A stretch of DNA of 64,000 nt from Thraustochytrium sp. TN22 (Eukaryota > Sar > Bigyra > Thraustochytrida > Thraustochytriidae). Shown here in pieces: positions 39,211-50,996 of this stretch (position 1 is the first letter of the stretch; every line of letters begins with the position of its first letter). The position numbers and the translations under genes were made by a program. The stretch is from the NCBI GenBank assembly GCA_013306675.1, contig JABLUY010000064.1, positions 1 through 64,000 of the forward strand, written 5' to 3'. The notes under the pieces were generated by a model. It was not told the origin of the DNA. It saw nothing but the letters and a program-made list of their open reading frames with translations, and did not search any database.

Positions 39211-40338
39211 TCAGGCACGCACCTGCTGTGTTGGGAGCGCGGAGCCCTTGCCGAAGCGGCGGTAGGCGCGCACGGCACGCTGGATCTCGGGCAGCGAGAG
39301 CTCGTGGTCGCCTGAGAGCTCGTCGGCATCCTTGGGGCCGACGGCATTTTGAAGATAGCCGAGGACCTTGGAGACTGACTTGGGGTCGAGCTCAGTGGCG
39401 GCGGCGACAAGGTCGGCGGTGGACGTGGGTACGGCGTCGCGCGCCTCCTCGGCGGCGGCCGGCGTCCCGCGGTTCTCCTGGTCCTCGGCAGCGATGAGCT
39501 CGCGGTAGATGAGGTCGGTCTCCTCAATGAGCTCGAAGTCGCCGAGCATCTCGAGGTCAGCCTCGGCGGCGTCGAGGGGCTCAATATCCGAGCAGAGATC
39601 GCCAAAGGAGTTGGCGCGGGTGAGCTGCGGGGCGACCGTGGAGGGCTTGGGCGCTTCGTTGGCCGGGCCCGCGGCGGACGCGGCCGCAGCCGGCGCGGCA
39701 GCGGCAGCGGTGGCGCTCGATGCAGTGGCAGTGGCAGTGGCGGCCGTAGCAGTGGCCGGGGCGGCAGGGGCGCCGGCGCCGCCCTGCACGATGCGGGAGC
39801 GTTTCCTGGAGGCACCGCCGGCCGGCTTGGTGGCGACCTTGAGGGGCTCCCTAGGGGTGCCGTCGGCCGTCGTGCCGGTGGCGGCGCGGCGCGAGACGAC
39901 GACGATGCCGGCGTCGTCGAGCACCGTAAGTACACTGTCGAGCTGCGTGCGCAGATCCTCGACGACACCCTGGAGGTGCGCGACCTGGGACTTGAGCTGC
40001 TGCACCTCGACCTGCGTGGCGGTCATCTGCGCGTCGGCGCGCGACTTGCGGCGGATCTCCGAGAGCAGCTCGGGCTGGTCCCTGCGGAAGTTGGGGTGCG
40101 TGAAGCTCCAGGCGCCCGTCTGCGTCTCGAGCTTGCGGAAGCCGTAGAAGTGGAGCTGCCGGACAAAGGTCTGCAGGCTGCCCTTGTAGAACTTCTTGAG
40201 CGCCATCTCGAACTTGTCCGAGTCCTTGACCACGTAGGCGTCCCCGTCCTCCGTCCACGTCGAAACATCCTCGGGGATGGTCTCGGCGATCTTCTTCAGC
40301 TTTTGCAGAAACGGCGGCAGCACCGTGACGGCCGCCAT
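39211..40338 (-). CDS. HSF: Heat-shock transcription factor family protein
   Basis: A 375-residue protein starting directly at the DNA-binding domain (about 5-98). PPFLQKLKKIAETIP opens it, followed by VSTWTEDGDAYVVKD, then the recognition-helix region GSLQTFVRQLHFYGFRKLE and FTHPNFRRDQPELLSEIRRK. A short coiled coil follows (about 108-150: VEVQQLKSQVAHLQGVVEDL), matching the HR-A/B trimerisation region. After it come a basic stretch GASRKRSRIV (a possible nuclear signal), a long Ala/Thr run and an acidic, Leu-rich section resembling an activation domain. The role is sequence-specific transcription from heat-shock elements, although stramenopiles and other protists carry expanded HSF families with varied roles. 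It is transcribed away from polyubiquitin across a shared 2.65 kb spacer. Confidence 0.93.
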   Translation of the reverse strand: MAAVTVLPPFLQKLKKIAETIPEDVSTWTEDGDAYVVKDSDKFEMALKKFYKGSLQTFVRQLHFYGFRKLETQTGAWSFTHPNFRRDQPELLSEIRRKSRADAQMTATQVEVQQLKSQVAHLQGVVEDLRTQLDSVLTVLDDAGIVVVSRRAATGTTADGTPREPLKVATKPAGGASRKRSRIVQGGAGAPAAPATATAATATATASSATAAAAAPAAAASAAGPANEAPKPSTVAPQLTRANSFGDLCSDIEPLDAAEADLEMLGDFELIEETDLIYRELIAAEDQENRGTPAAAEEARDAVPTSTADLVAAATELDPKSVSKVLGYLQNAVGPKDADELSGDHELSLPEIQRAVRAYRRFGKGSALPTQQVRA

Positions 40339-44137
<3,799 letters not shown>

Positions 44138-44535
44138 ATAGCCTAGCCGTGTGAAGAATAATTCTGCGATGTACATGTCATTCCCAGTTTTCATTCCCAG
44201 GTTTCTGTCAGTTTCTTGGCTTGATCAACGTACAGTGAGTGTTGAGTCTGTTGACAGTGTCATGAGAGTGAGACCAAGACAAACGCGCGCCAGCCAGCAG
44301 CCAGCAAGGTCGGCGCACCGTGCGGCGTGGGCGCAGCAGACCAGACGGCTCGAGCGGCGCGGCGCGGCGCAGCAGATCCGGAAGAGAGCGCGGCACGCGG
44401 CGCGTGGCGCGCGGTTGCCGCACGCAGGCACGCGCGCAGGCAGGCACGTAGGCAGCCAGGCAGCCAGGCAGCCAGGCAGCCAGCCAGGCAGCCAGGCAGC
44501 CAGCCAGAGAGACAGACAGGGATACAGACGGCAAG
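44138..44535. other. Spacer between polyubiquitin and the small membrane-protein gene
   Basis: About 400 bp. It starts with the AT-richer polyubiquitin 3' UTR and ends with a GCAGCCAG-type repeat (about 44400-44515) running up to the next start codon. Confidence 0.5.
44450..44515. repeat. AGGCAGCC octanucleotide array
   Basis: About eight copies of gccaggca/agccaggc variants just upstream of the ATG at 44536. Confidence 0.85.
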
Positions 44536-44994
44536 ATGGCAAGCTCTTGCTCGAGCGAGGTGCTCCCGTGGAAGGTGGCGACGCTGGTGCTGAGCTGCGT
44601 CGTGGCGATCTTCCTTGTGACGCGGGTCTTGGTTTTCGTGCGGCTGGCGCTGGCAGCACGACGCGTGCGAGGCGTTCTGCAAGATGCGGCCAAGCCGCTG
44701 CTCGAGGCTCTGGAGGAGGGCGAGATTGGCGAGCTCAGCGACAGGATGAGTGACACGTCGAGCGTGTTTAGCCCGCCGTTCCGGTCGGCAGAGGCGTTCC
44801 GGGCCCCGGCTGCAAACGCGTCCGCTACCGGCCGCTACCTGCTCGCCTCCTCGGCCAGCAGAGAGCGCCTCTTCTCTGCGGGTGGCCAAGGCGACGAGGA
44901 CGGCAGTGACCACCACGGTGACGAAGGGGCGCAGCTGAGCCTGGAGAAGGGTACAGGCGCAACGGCACGAGCCACGGCTAAGACGAACAGCTGA
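44536..44994 (+). CDS. Small single-pass membrane protein, hypothetical
   Basis: A 152-residue frame with one strong hydrophobic helix near the N-terminus (VATLVLSCVVAIFLVTRVLV, about 13-35), followed by basic residues and an acidic amphipathic segment (LLEALEEGEIGELSDRMSD). The rest is Ser/Ala/Gly-rich and probably disordered. The basic residues after the helix would favour a cytosolic C-terminus. No family is recognised. The helix plus a protein-like mid-section raise it above the spurious frames nearby. Confidence 0.45.
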   Translation: MASSCSSEVLPWKVATLVLSCVVAIFLVTRVLVFVRLALAARRVRGVLQDAAKPLLEALEEGEIGELSDRMSDTSSVFSPPFRSAEAFRAPAANASATGRYLLASSASRERLFSAGGQGDEDGSDHHGDEGAQLSLEKGTGATARATAKTNS

Positions 44995-45200
44995 GCTGCC
45001 GAGCCAACCGGCCAGCAATCAAGTCTCTCGGCACCGCCCCGCCTCACCAAGACATACGTCAAGGTATCTGGTCTCATGTACTCTTCCATTTTCGACTTTA
45101 CAGACACACTTTCGAGCAGCTGGCGCAGCGTCTTGTCATCATCATCATCATCATCATCATGCATGATTACGATACAACAGGCCAAAATAAGAGAAAGAGT

Positions 45201-45396
45201 CAAAGTTGCGTCGGGCGCTCGCTCGTCAGGGACATAACTTGCAGCGGTGCGCAGCTCAAAAGAGTCAACGTTGCGTCGGGCGCTTGCTCGCCAGGGACAT
45301 GACTTGCAGCGGTGCGTAGCTCAAAAGAGCCAAGGTTGCGTCGGGCGCTTGCTCGCAGGGAACATGACTTGACGCGGTGCGCAGCTCAAAAGATCG
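45201..45396. repeat. 65-bp tandem repeat, three copies
   Basis: Three head-to-tail copies of a 65-bp unit; the shared ttgcgtcgggcgct segment begins at 45206, 45271 and 45336. Copies differ by a few substitutions and small indels. The third copy overlaps the 3' end of the - strand ORF at 45386-45730. Confidence 0.9.
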
Positions 45397-45730
45397 AAGG
45401 CTTCTCCTCGACGACAAAGAGCGGGAACTTGGACGTGACTTCCTGCCAAAAGACGTCGACCATGCCGTTGCCCTCCCCGCGCGACTTCCAGTGCACGCGG
45501 ATGACCTTGCGCTTGCCGGTGGACAGGTCATCGAAGCGCATGTGCGTCCAGGCGTAGCCGCGCTTCATGATGGAAGGAAGGCCCCAGCCCACGGTGAGCG
45601 CGATGTGCATCTTGGACGAGTGCACCTGGGTGGCGCGGCAGTGTGAGATGTTGCCGCCGGCGATCTCGCGCGCCGTTGCGTCCATATCCCAATCCCATCG
45701 CCCTAGACGGAGTTTAATCAGGATAGCCAT
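45386..45730 (-). CDS. Orphan hypothetical ORF or gene fragment
   Basis: A 114-residue frame with protein-like composition (IALTVGWGLPSIMKRGYAWT, RKVIRVHWKSRGEGNG, DVFWQEVTSKFPLFVVEE), ending in EEKPSIF and a stop at the edge of the 65-bp repeat array. No family is recognised. Its start is arbitrary, and it lies between the repeat array and the decayed transposon. It may be the C-terminal remnant of a larger gene displaced by those events, or a small real gene. Confidence 0.3.
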   Translation of the reverse strand: MAILIKLRLGRWDWDMDATAREIAGGNISHCRATQVHSSKMHIALTVGWGLPSIMKRGYAWTHMRFDDLSTGKRKVIRVHWKSRGEGNGMVDVFWQEVTSKFPLFVVEEKPSIF

Positions 45731-45893
45731 ATTATCCCTAGTAAATCGGCTCTCCTGCTTGCGCTCGACTGACCTGTTGCTATCATGATTCTAATCATTT
45801 TTGGAACTTTCAACTACTGGGTTTGTATGGAAGCGTAAAGTGTTGGTCACTTCCGACTGGCCTGTGCGGATGCTGAGGCCAACTTGGGCTGCA

Positions 45894-47569
45894 TCAAGGG
45901 CACGATGGACTCGTGCTGAGGCTGCTGCGAGAGGATCTTGAACTATGGCTTGATGGGGTGTCGGTGTAGCTGGCTTGGGCTACGTGGTCGTTCCTGCTCT
46001 GCGCTGTAGGGGTACCGGACGAGGCACTGGCGCTGCTCGAATCGACATGATCGAGGCAAATGGGCGAAGGTGTTCCGTTGACGTTTGTCTTGCGCTTCTT
46101 GAAGCCTTCGTGAGGCTCGACGCGCACGCGCGTGTGCCACTTGGAAAAGCAGGTTGTGCGTTCATTCTTTCTCATGAACACGTGCAGAGGCACACCGCAG
46201 ATGGTGCAACGACGGTGCGTTTGCTTGCCGCAGATGACGCAGAGCCGCTTGGCGGGAATCCTCTTGTTGTTGGCGTTGAAGGATGCCTTTCCCGCTGCCT
46301 CTGAGTCATGTTGCAGTGCGGCATCGAGGCGGATGTCGCGGGCTTGGCCGTGGTTGAAGAACTTCTGCAACTCGGGGGTTCGCTTGCGCTTACCGGCGGT
46401 CACGAGGTCCCTCGCCGCTTCCCTGGTGAGCCCAGTGGGCTTGGGCATGCTTGGCTGCATGTTGAACTCCACCTGCGCCGTATCGAGCTGCCTGCTCCTG
46501 TAGACGTGACGGACCATGTCGACAGTGAGGCGGAACGAGACAGTGCTGAGCGCTTCAGAGCGGTTCACCTTGTCGCGGAGGGCCTTTAGCCCGTCGCTGT
46601 CTTCGAGGTTGCTCTTCCTCGCAGCCTGTAAGTAGCGGTAGACCACGATGGCGTTGACAACGAGCTGCTTGTACGTGCGCAACGCGATGTTCTGGTCGCA
46701 GCTCAGATTCATGCACTGCGTGTTGGTGATCTGCTCCACGTACTGTGTGCTTCCGTCGACGCCGCCCTTTGCGACGTTGTATAGCTCCTGCGGTAAGCAC
46801 TTGATGACATGCACGGGCCGCATGGGCCCCTTCAGAGCGACAAGCTTGCGCATGGCGCGCCACAGCCGGAAGTGCGAGCTCAGCACCGCCCCCTCCTCCT
46901 CGCCGAAGATGGCAGGTGGCTTGGGCGGCGCACCCGCTGTCGATGCTCTGGTGCGCCCATGTCGTGAGCTTGTCCGCCCACGGTTTCAGAGCGCGCTCCA
47001 TGGCGAGCCGGGCGTCCGGAGGCACTTCAACGAGGCAGGCGTACAAACACGAACTCGTGCTGGCAGCAACGTAGAGCACGTGATCGATTTGGAGGACCAC
47101 AGCTTGGTGCAAGACTTGCGCGCGGTGCTCGGCAGGTATGGCCTTCCACCAAGTCTCGTCCCCCACGTGTTCATCTGGGTGCTCACGATACGTGCGTCTA
47201 CCGCGCCTCCAGGCGCGACGCGCGTCTTGATCTCGACGCTGCATAGTACTGACGATGCGTCGCACTCCGCGCCTGGAAGCCGGACGCGAGCGACTCCATC
47301 CGGCGAGACTGCGAGCCCCGGAACGGTCTTGTGCTGAATGAGGCCGACCTCGAACATGCACTCGCACCACGCGTCGGTTCGTCGACCAACGCAAGTATGT
47401 CTTCGAAGTCTTGCTGCGCAGCGGCCTCAGCACGAGCATCCTCGTCGCCAAGCTCCTCTCCTTCTTCGTCTTCGTCCCCTGTGTCCCGCTTGTCCAGGGG
47501 CACGAACTCGCTGTCGCTGTCGCTGTCGCTGTCGTCCTCCACGCGGTGGTTAGGCCTCGCCGATGCCAT
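45894..47569 (-). mobile_element. Decayed PiggyBac-related DNA transposon with a PD-(D/E)XK nuclease-like segment
   Basis: Read along the - strand, three protein-like parts follow each other in different frames. First is an acidic Asp/Ser-rich leader (about 47569-47370) like PiggyBac N-termini. Second is a segment (about 47365-46930) with YqaJ/alkaline-exonuclease-like motifs: FEVGLIQHKTVPGLAVSPDG, CSVEIKTR (the D...EXK pair), and HRAQVLHQAVVLQIDHVLYV. Third, in one open frame of 330 residues (46886-45894), is a PiggyBac-type C-terminus. It has ELYNVAKGGVDGSTQY (the GGVD bearing the family's last catalytic Asp), TYKQLVVNAIVVYRYLQA, and a Cys-rich finger (CVICGKQTHRRCTICGVPLH then CFSKWH). The usual DDE core upstream of GGVD is not visible. 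At least two frame breaks mean it is not functional as it stands. TTAA sites lie outside both ends (about 45713 and 47934), but I could not match terminal inverted repeats. Confidence 0.65.
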
Positions 47570-47966
47570 GATGTCGCAGTGCGGGCCCGACTCCACGTCC
47601 AAGCGCTGCGGCAGGGGCGTGCGAGCTGAGAGCAGGCACAAGGCACCCGCCAGGGCCGCCTGCAGCCGCGCGCCGCAGCGCCTGCGGCTCCAGCGCGCTC
47701 CGCGACGAAGTCGCGCGCGAGCTCCCCCCAAAGCCGCTCTGGGCGAACTGCCGAGCTCATCTCATCCTAACCACCACGCCTTCGGCCAAAATGAATAGGG
47801 GGCAGGAGCCTTGGGTCGCTTCGAGTGGGCCTCTTCAAGCTCGGCCCCATCGCTGCGTTTTTGATCGAATGCGGAACTAACTTCGCCAGACTCTAGGCCA
47901 CTTTTTTGGAGCAAATCGGGAGTAAAGTACCCTCTTAATACGCTTTAGTGCCCCCTGTGCCGGGCG

Positions 47967-50900
47967 TCACCGAGGGACCCCCGCGTGGTAGGCGGATACG
48001 AGTAAGCATAGAGGTGTGATTGGGATATCGTAGTACGTCATGGTGCTCAGGTCGAAGCGCAGGCGGCCGATCTTGGATGTGCTGGGCGAGGGCAGCTGCT
48101 CAAATCGGACACTCTCCTGCTCCACGGGACAAAGGAATGAGCGCTTGGTGGTTTCCATAACGTATTCCTGCTCTAGCGCACCGGCAATCATGTACAGCCC
48201 GGACGCGCTGAACATGTCGAGCCCGATGCTGCGATACTCGGCCATGACCGAGGGCGGCGCGGCCTCAAAGAGGTCCTTGAGAAAGCGCAGCAGCGTCCGC
48301 TTCGGGTTCAAGAGTGCCTCTTCCTGCAGTCCCAGCAGCGCCAGCACCTCGCGGATGAGCTTCGGATTGCGCTGCCACGCCGCCATCCAGCGTCGCTGCC
48401 CAAATGGCGCATTGATCGACACGCCATCTGTGTCCTCGGCCTTGATGAGGGCCTCGGACTTGTCCGTCGCGAAGGCGGCCGCGCCCTTGCTGCTGGCGCC
48501 ACCTGCTGCCGAGGACGAGGACGACGAGGAGGACGAGGACGACGAGGAGGAGGAGGAGGAGGCCGCGCCCGCGCCGCTGCCATCTCCACCGCCGCTACCG
48601 CGCAGGCTCTTGGGTGGCCATTGGGCGGCGTCGCTCAGGTCATGCAGCGTAGGACGCGACGCGCCGCCACCATTGCCTCCGGCGCCAGTCCAGGACGACC
48701 AGTTGCCGCCAAGTTTGCCGCCGTCCAGGCCGGCGCTCTTGCTACTGCTACTGCTACTGCTACCGCCGCCGCCGCCACCGCTGGCGCTGAAGCCAGCCAG
48801 CTTGCCGCCCGGGCCGTCGTCAAAGCCAGCCATCTTGCCGCCAGGACCATCGTCGAAGCCAGCCATCTTGCCACCCGGGCCGTCGTAGTCGAAGCCGGCC
48901 AGCTTGCCGCCATCGTCGAAGCCGGCCAATTTGCCGCCGGGACCGTCAAAGCCGGCTAGCTTGCCGCCGGGACCGTCATCAAAGCCAGCCATCTTGCCGC
49001 CCGGCCCGTCGAAGCCGGCCAGCTTGCCACCGGGCCCGTCGTCCTCAAAGCTGGCCATCTTACCGCCCGGGCCGTCGTCGTCGAACTGGCTCAGCTTGCC
49101 GAAGCTGCCGAGCTTGCCGAAGCCGCCGAGCTTGCCACCGCCGCCGGGCCCGTCGAAGCTGTCAAGCTTGCCAAAGCTGCCCATCCTGCCCCCGGGCCCG
49201 TCGTCGAAGAGCACGTTCTTGCCGCCACCGCCACCGCTGGCGCTGCCGCCGGCCCCATCCTCGTAGGCCGCGCCCTTGCCAGTGAGCAGGATGCCAGCGC
49301 CCTTGCCGTCTGGCGCGAAGAGCGGACCGGCCTTGCCGTCGCCCGGAAACAGCCCAAGGTCGAAGGCGGCGCCCTTGCCGGTGAGCTCGAAGGCGGCGCC
49401 CTTGCCGTCCGGAGCGAACATCGCCCCCTTGCCGCCGCCCAGGTCAAAGGCCGCGCCCTTGCCGGTGAGCTCAAAGGACGAGCCCCTGCCGTCAGGCGCG
49501 TAGAGCGCGCCCTTGCCGCCCAGGTCATAGGCCGCGCCCTTGCCGCCCAAGTCAAAGGCCGCGCCCTTGCCGGTGAGTTCGAAGGAGGAGCCCTTGCCGT
49601 CCGGCGCGAAGAGCACGCCCTTGCCGCCCTCGAAGAGGCTGTCTTTGCCGCCGGCCGACTTGGCACCACCGGCGAAGCCGCCTGGATCCGAGGCCGAGTC
49701 ACGGTCGCCGGAGCCAGGGGAGGCGTCCTTGTCACTGCCGGACGCGCCGGCCGCGCCTTTGCCCCGGCCGCCGCGGTCGCCCGAGGAAGAGGACGCCCAA
49801 GGAGCGTTGCTGCTGTTGCTGCTCCTGCTGCTTCTGTTGTTGGCCGCGTTGCGCAGCGCAAACAGCGCGCCCTTGCCGCGGCCAGACTGCGAGGTGGGCG
49901 GCTCCGAGCGGTGCACGACGCGGCGTTGCGCGTTGTTGGCGGCGACCTGTGCCGCCGCGGCGCTGGCCGTCATCGGTGGCGGCGTTTCCATGGGCGCCCG
50001 TGGCCGCTTATTCCGTGAGATGCTGGGCACCTCGCCGAAGATGGAGATGTCCTCCCACTGGCCAAAGTTCGCGTGGCCCGGGTCCGAGAAGGAGCGGCCG
50101 GCGCCGCCGGCGCCGCCGTCCGATGCCGTGTCCTGATCAGCGCCGCTGCCGCCGCCATTGCCGAAAAGGAAGTTGTCCGGGTCCTTGCCGCGGCTTCCGC
50201 CCGGCATGGACGCCGAAATGATGGCCTCTGCGAGGCCCTCCAGTGGCGGGTACTTGCCGAGCGAGTTCAGGCCGCTGCCCTTGGATGCGGAAAAGGGCAG
50301 CCCCAGCGATGAGCCTGCGCCAGCCAGGTCGTCGTCAGCGTCGTCGTCGTCGCGGCCGAGAGGCCGGCGCTTGCCGCTGGCGTCCATGCCGTCGGACTTG
50401 CCGCCCGCGGGCATGGGGCGGCGCTTGGCGGCCGGCGTGGGCATGCTGGCGGCCGAGGCGCGGCGACCGCTGCTACTGCCGTCGCCCTCGTCCGCTGAGG
50501 CCTCTGGTGGTGAGCCGGAGGCCTTCTTCTTCTTCTTGCTGTTGGCCTTCTTCTTCGCCTTGTTGGCCTTGGCGTCGGCCGGGTTTGCGCCTGTGGTGGC
50601 AATTTCGTGCTGAAGCTCGTGGTAGCCCTTGGCGCGGAAACCATTCGACCCGATGTTCAGGTTGAGGTCCTTGGCCATGGGCCAGGCCTCCTTGCGCCGG
50701 ATAAACTTGAGGATGTCGGCCTCGACCTCGGCGCTGAAGGGCCGACGACCGGAAGACTTGCACAGGTGGGCGGTAATGGATCTCCGGAAGGACTCCTCGG
50801 GCCTCTTCGGGGCCTCCTTGCGCGTCGCGATCCACTCGCGGTAGCACTCGGTGCCCACCACCCCGGCTGGGCCTGCCTTGCGATAGTGCTTCATGAACAC

Positions 50901-50996
50901 CTCGTAGGATGACATCCCGGTCGTCTGCGGCTGCTGCGCCTGCTGCATGTGCATGTGCTGCTGCATGTGCATGCTCTGCTGCTGCTGCTGCTGCAT
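47967..50996 (-). CDS. Unrecognised 1009-residue repeat protein with two Gly/Lys/Phe repeat arrays
   Basis: The protein begins with a Gln/Met/His tract (residues 1-25). A compact domain follows (about 28-130: SSYEVFMKHYRKAGPAGVVG, FRRSITAHLCKSSGRRPFSA, EVEADILKFIRRKEAWPMAK), then a Lys-rich stretch (about 145-160, nuclear-signal-like). A disordered middle contains two arrays. At about 449-579 is a GKGAAFDLGGKG-type repeat alternating with FAPDGKG and FELTGKG. At about 619-739 is a GPGGKLAGFDD-type repeat. After a Ser run, the C-terminal 150 residues look folded (INAPFGQRRWMAAWQRNPKL, LLRFLKDLFEAAPPSVMAEY, LRFDLSTMTYYDIPITPLCL). No family is recognised. The regular Phe spacing suggests a condensate or FG-like role, which is inference. 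Its stop is 33 bp from the TTAA flanking the decayed transposon. Confidence 0.75.
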   Translation of the reverse strand: MQQQQQQSMHMQQHMHMQQAQQPQTTGMSSYEVFMKHYRKAGPAGVVGTECYREWIATRKEAPKRPEESFRRSITAHLCKSSGRRPFSAEVEADILKFIRRKEAWPMAKDLNLNIGSNGFRAKGYHELQHEIATTGANPADAKANKAKKKANSKKKKKASGSPPEASADEGDGSSSGRRASAASMPTPAAKRRPMPAGGKSDGMDASGKRRPLGRDDDDADDDLAGAGSSLGLPFSASKGSGLNSLGKYPPLEGLAEAIISASMPGGSRGKDPDNFLFGNGGGSGADQDTASDGGAGGAGRSFSDPGHANFGQWEDISIFGEVPSISRNKRPRAPMETPPPMTASAAAAQVAANNAQRRVVHRSEPPTSQSGRGKGALFALRNAANNRSSRSSNSSNAPWASSSSGDRGGRGKGAAGASGSDKDASPGSGDRDSASDPGGFAGGAKSAGGKDSLFEGGKGVLFAPDGKGSSFELTGKGAAFDLGGKGAAYDLGGKGALYAPDGRGSSFELTGKGAAFDLGGGKGAMFAPDGKGAAFELTGKGAAFDLGLFPGDGKAGPLFAPDGKGAGILLTGKGAAYEDGAGGSASGGGGGKNVLFDDGPGGRMGSFGKLDSFDGPGGGGKLGGFGKLGSFGKLSQFDDDGPGGKMASFEDDGPGGKLAGFDGPGGKMAGFDDGPGGKLAGFDGPGGKLAGFDDGGKLAGFDYDGPGGKMAGFDDGPGGKMAGFDDGPGGKLAGFSASGGGGGGSSSSSSSKSAGLDGGKLGGNWSSWTGAGGNGGGASRPTLHDLSDAAQWPPKSLRGSGGGDGSGAGAASSSSSSSSSSSSSSSSSAAGGASSKGAAAFATDKSEALIKAEDTDGVSINAPFGQRRWMAAWQRNPKLIREVLALLGLQEEALLNPKRTLLRFLKDLFEAAPPSVMAEYRSIGLDMFSASGLYMIAGALEQEYVMETTKRSFLCPVEQESVRFEQLPSPSTSKIGRLRFDLSTMTYYDIPITPLCLLVSAYHAGVPR

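Noticed and set aside
45713-47936. TTAA sites at both flanks of the decayed element as exact transposon ends
   Set aside because: PiggyBac elements target TTAA, but the sequences next to these two sites do not form matching terminal inverted repeats by eye, so the ends remain undefined.
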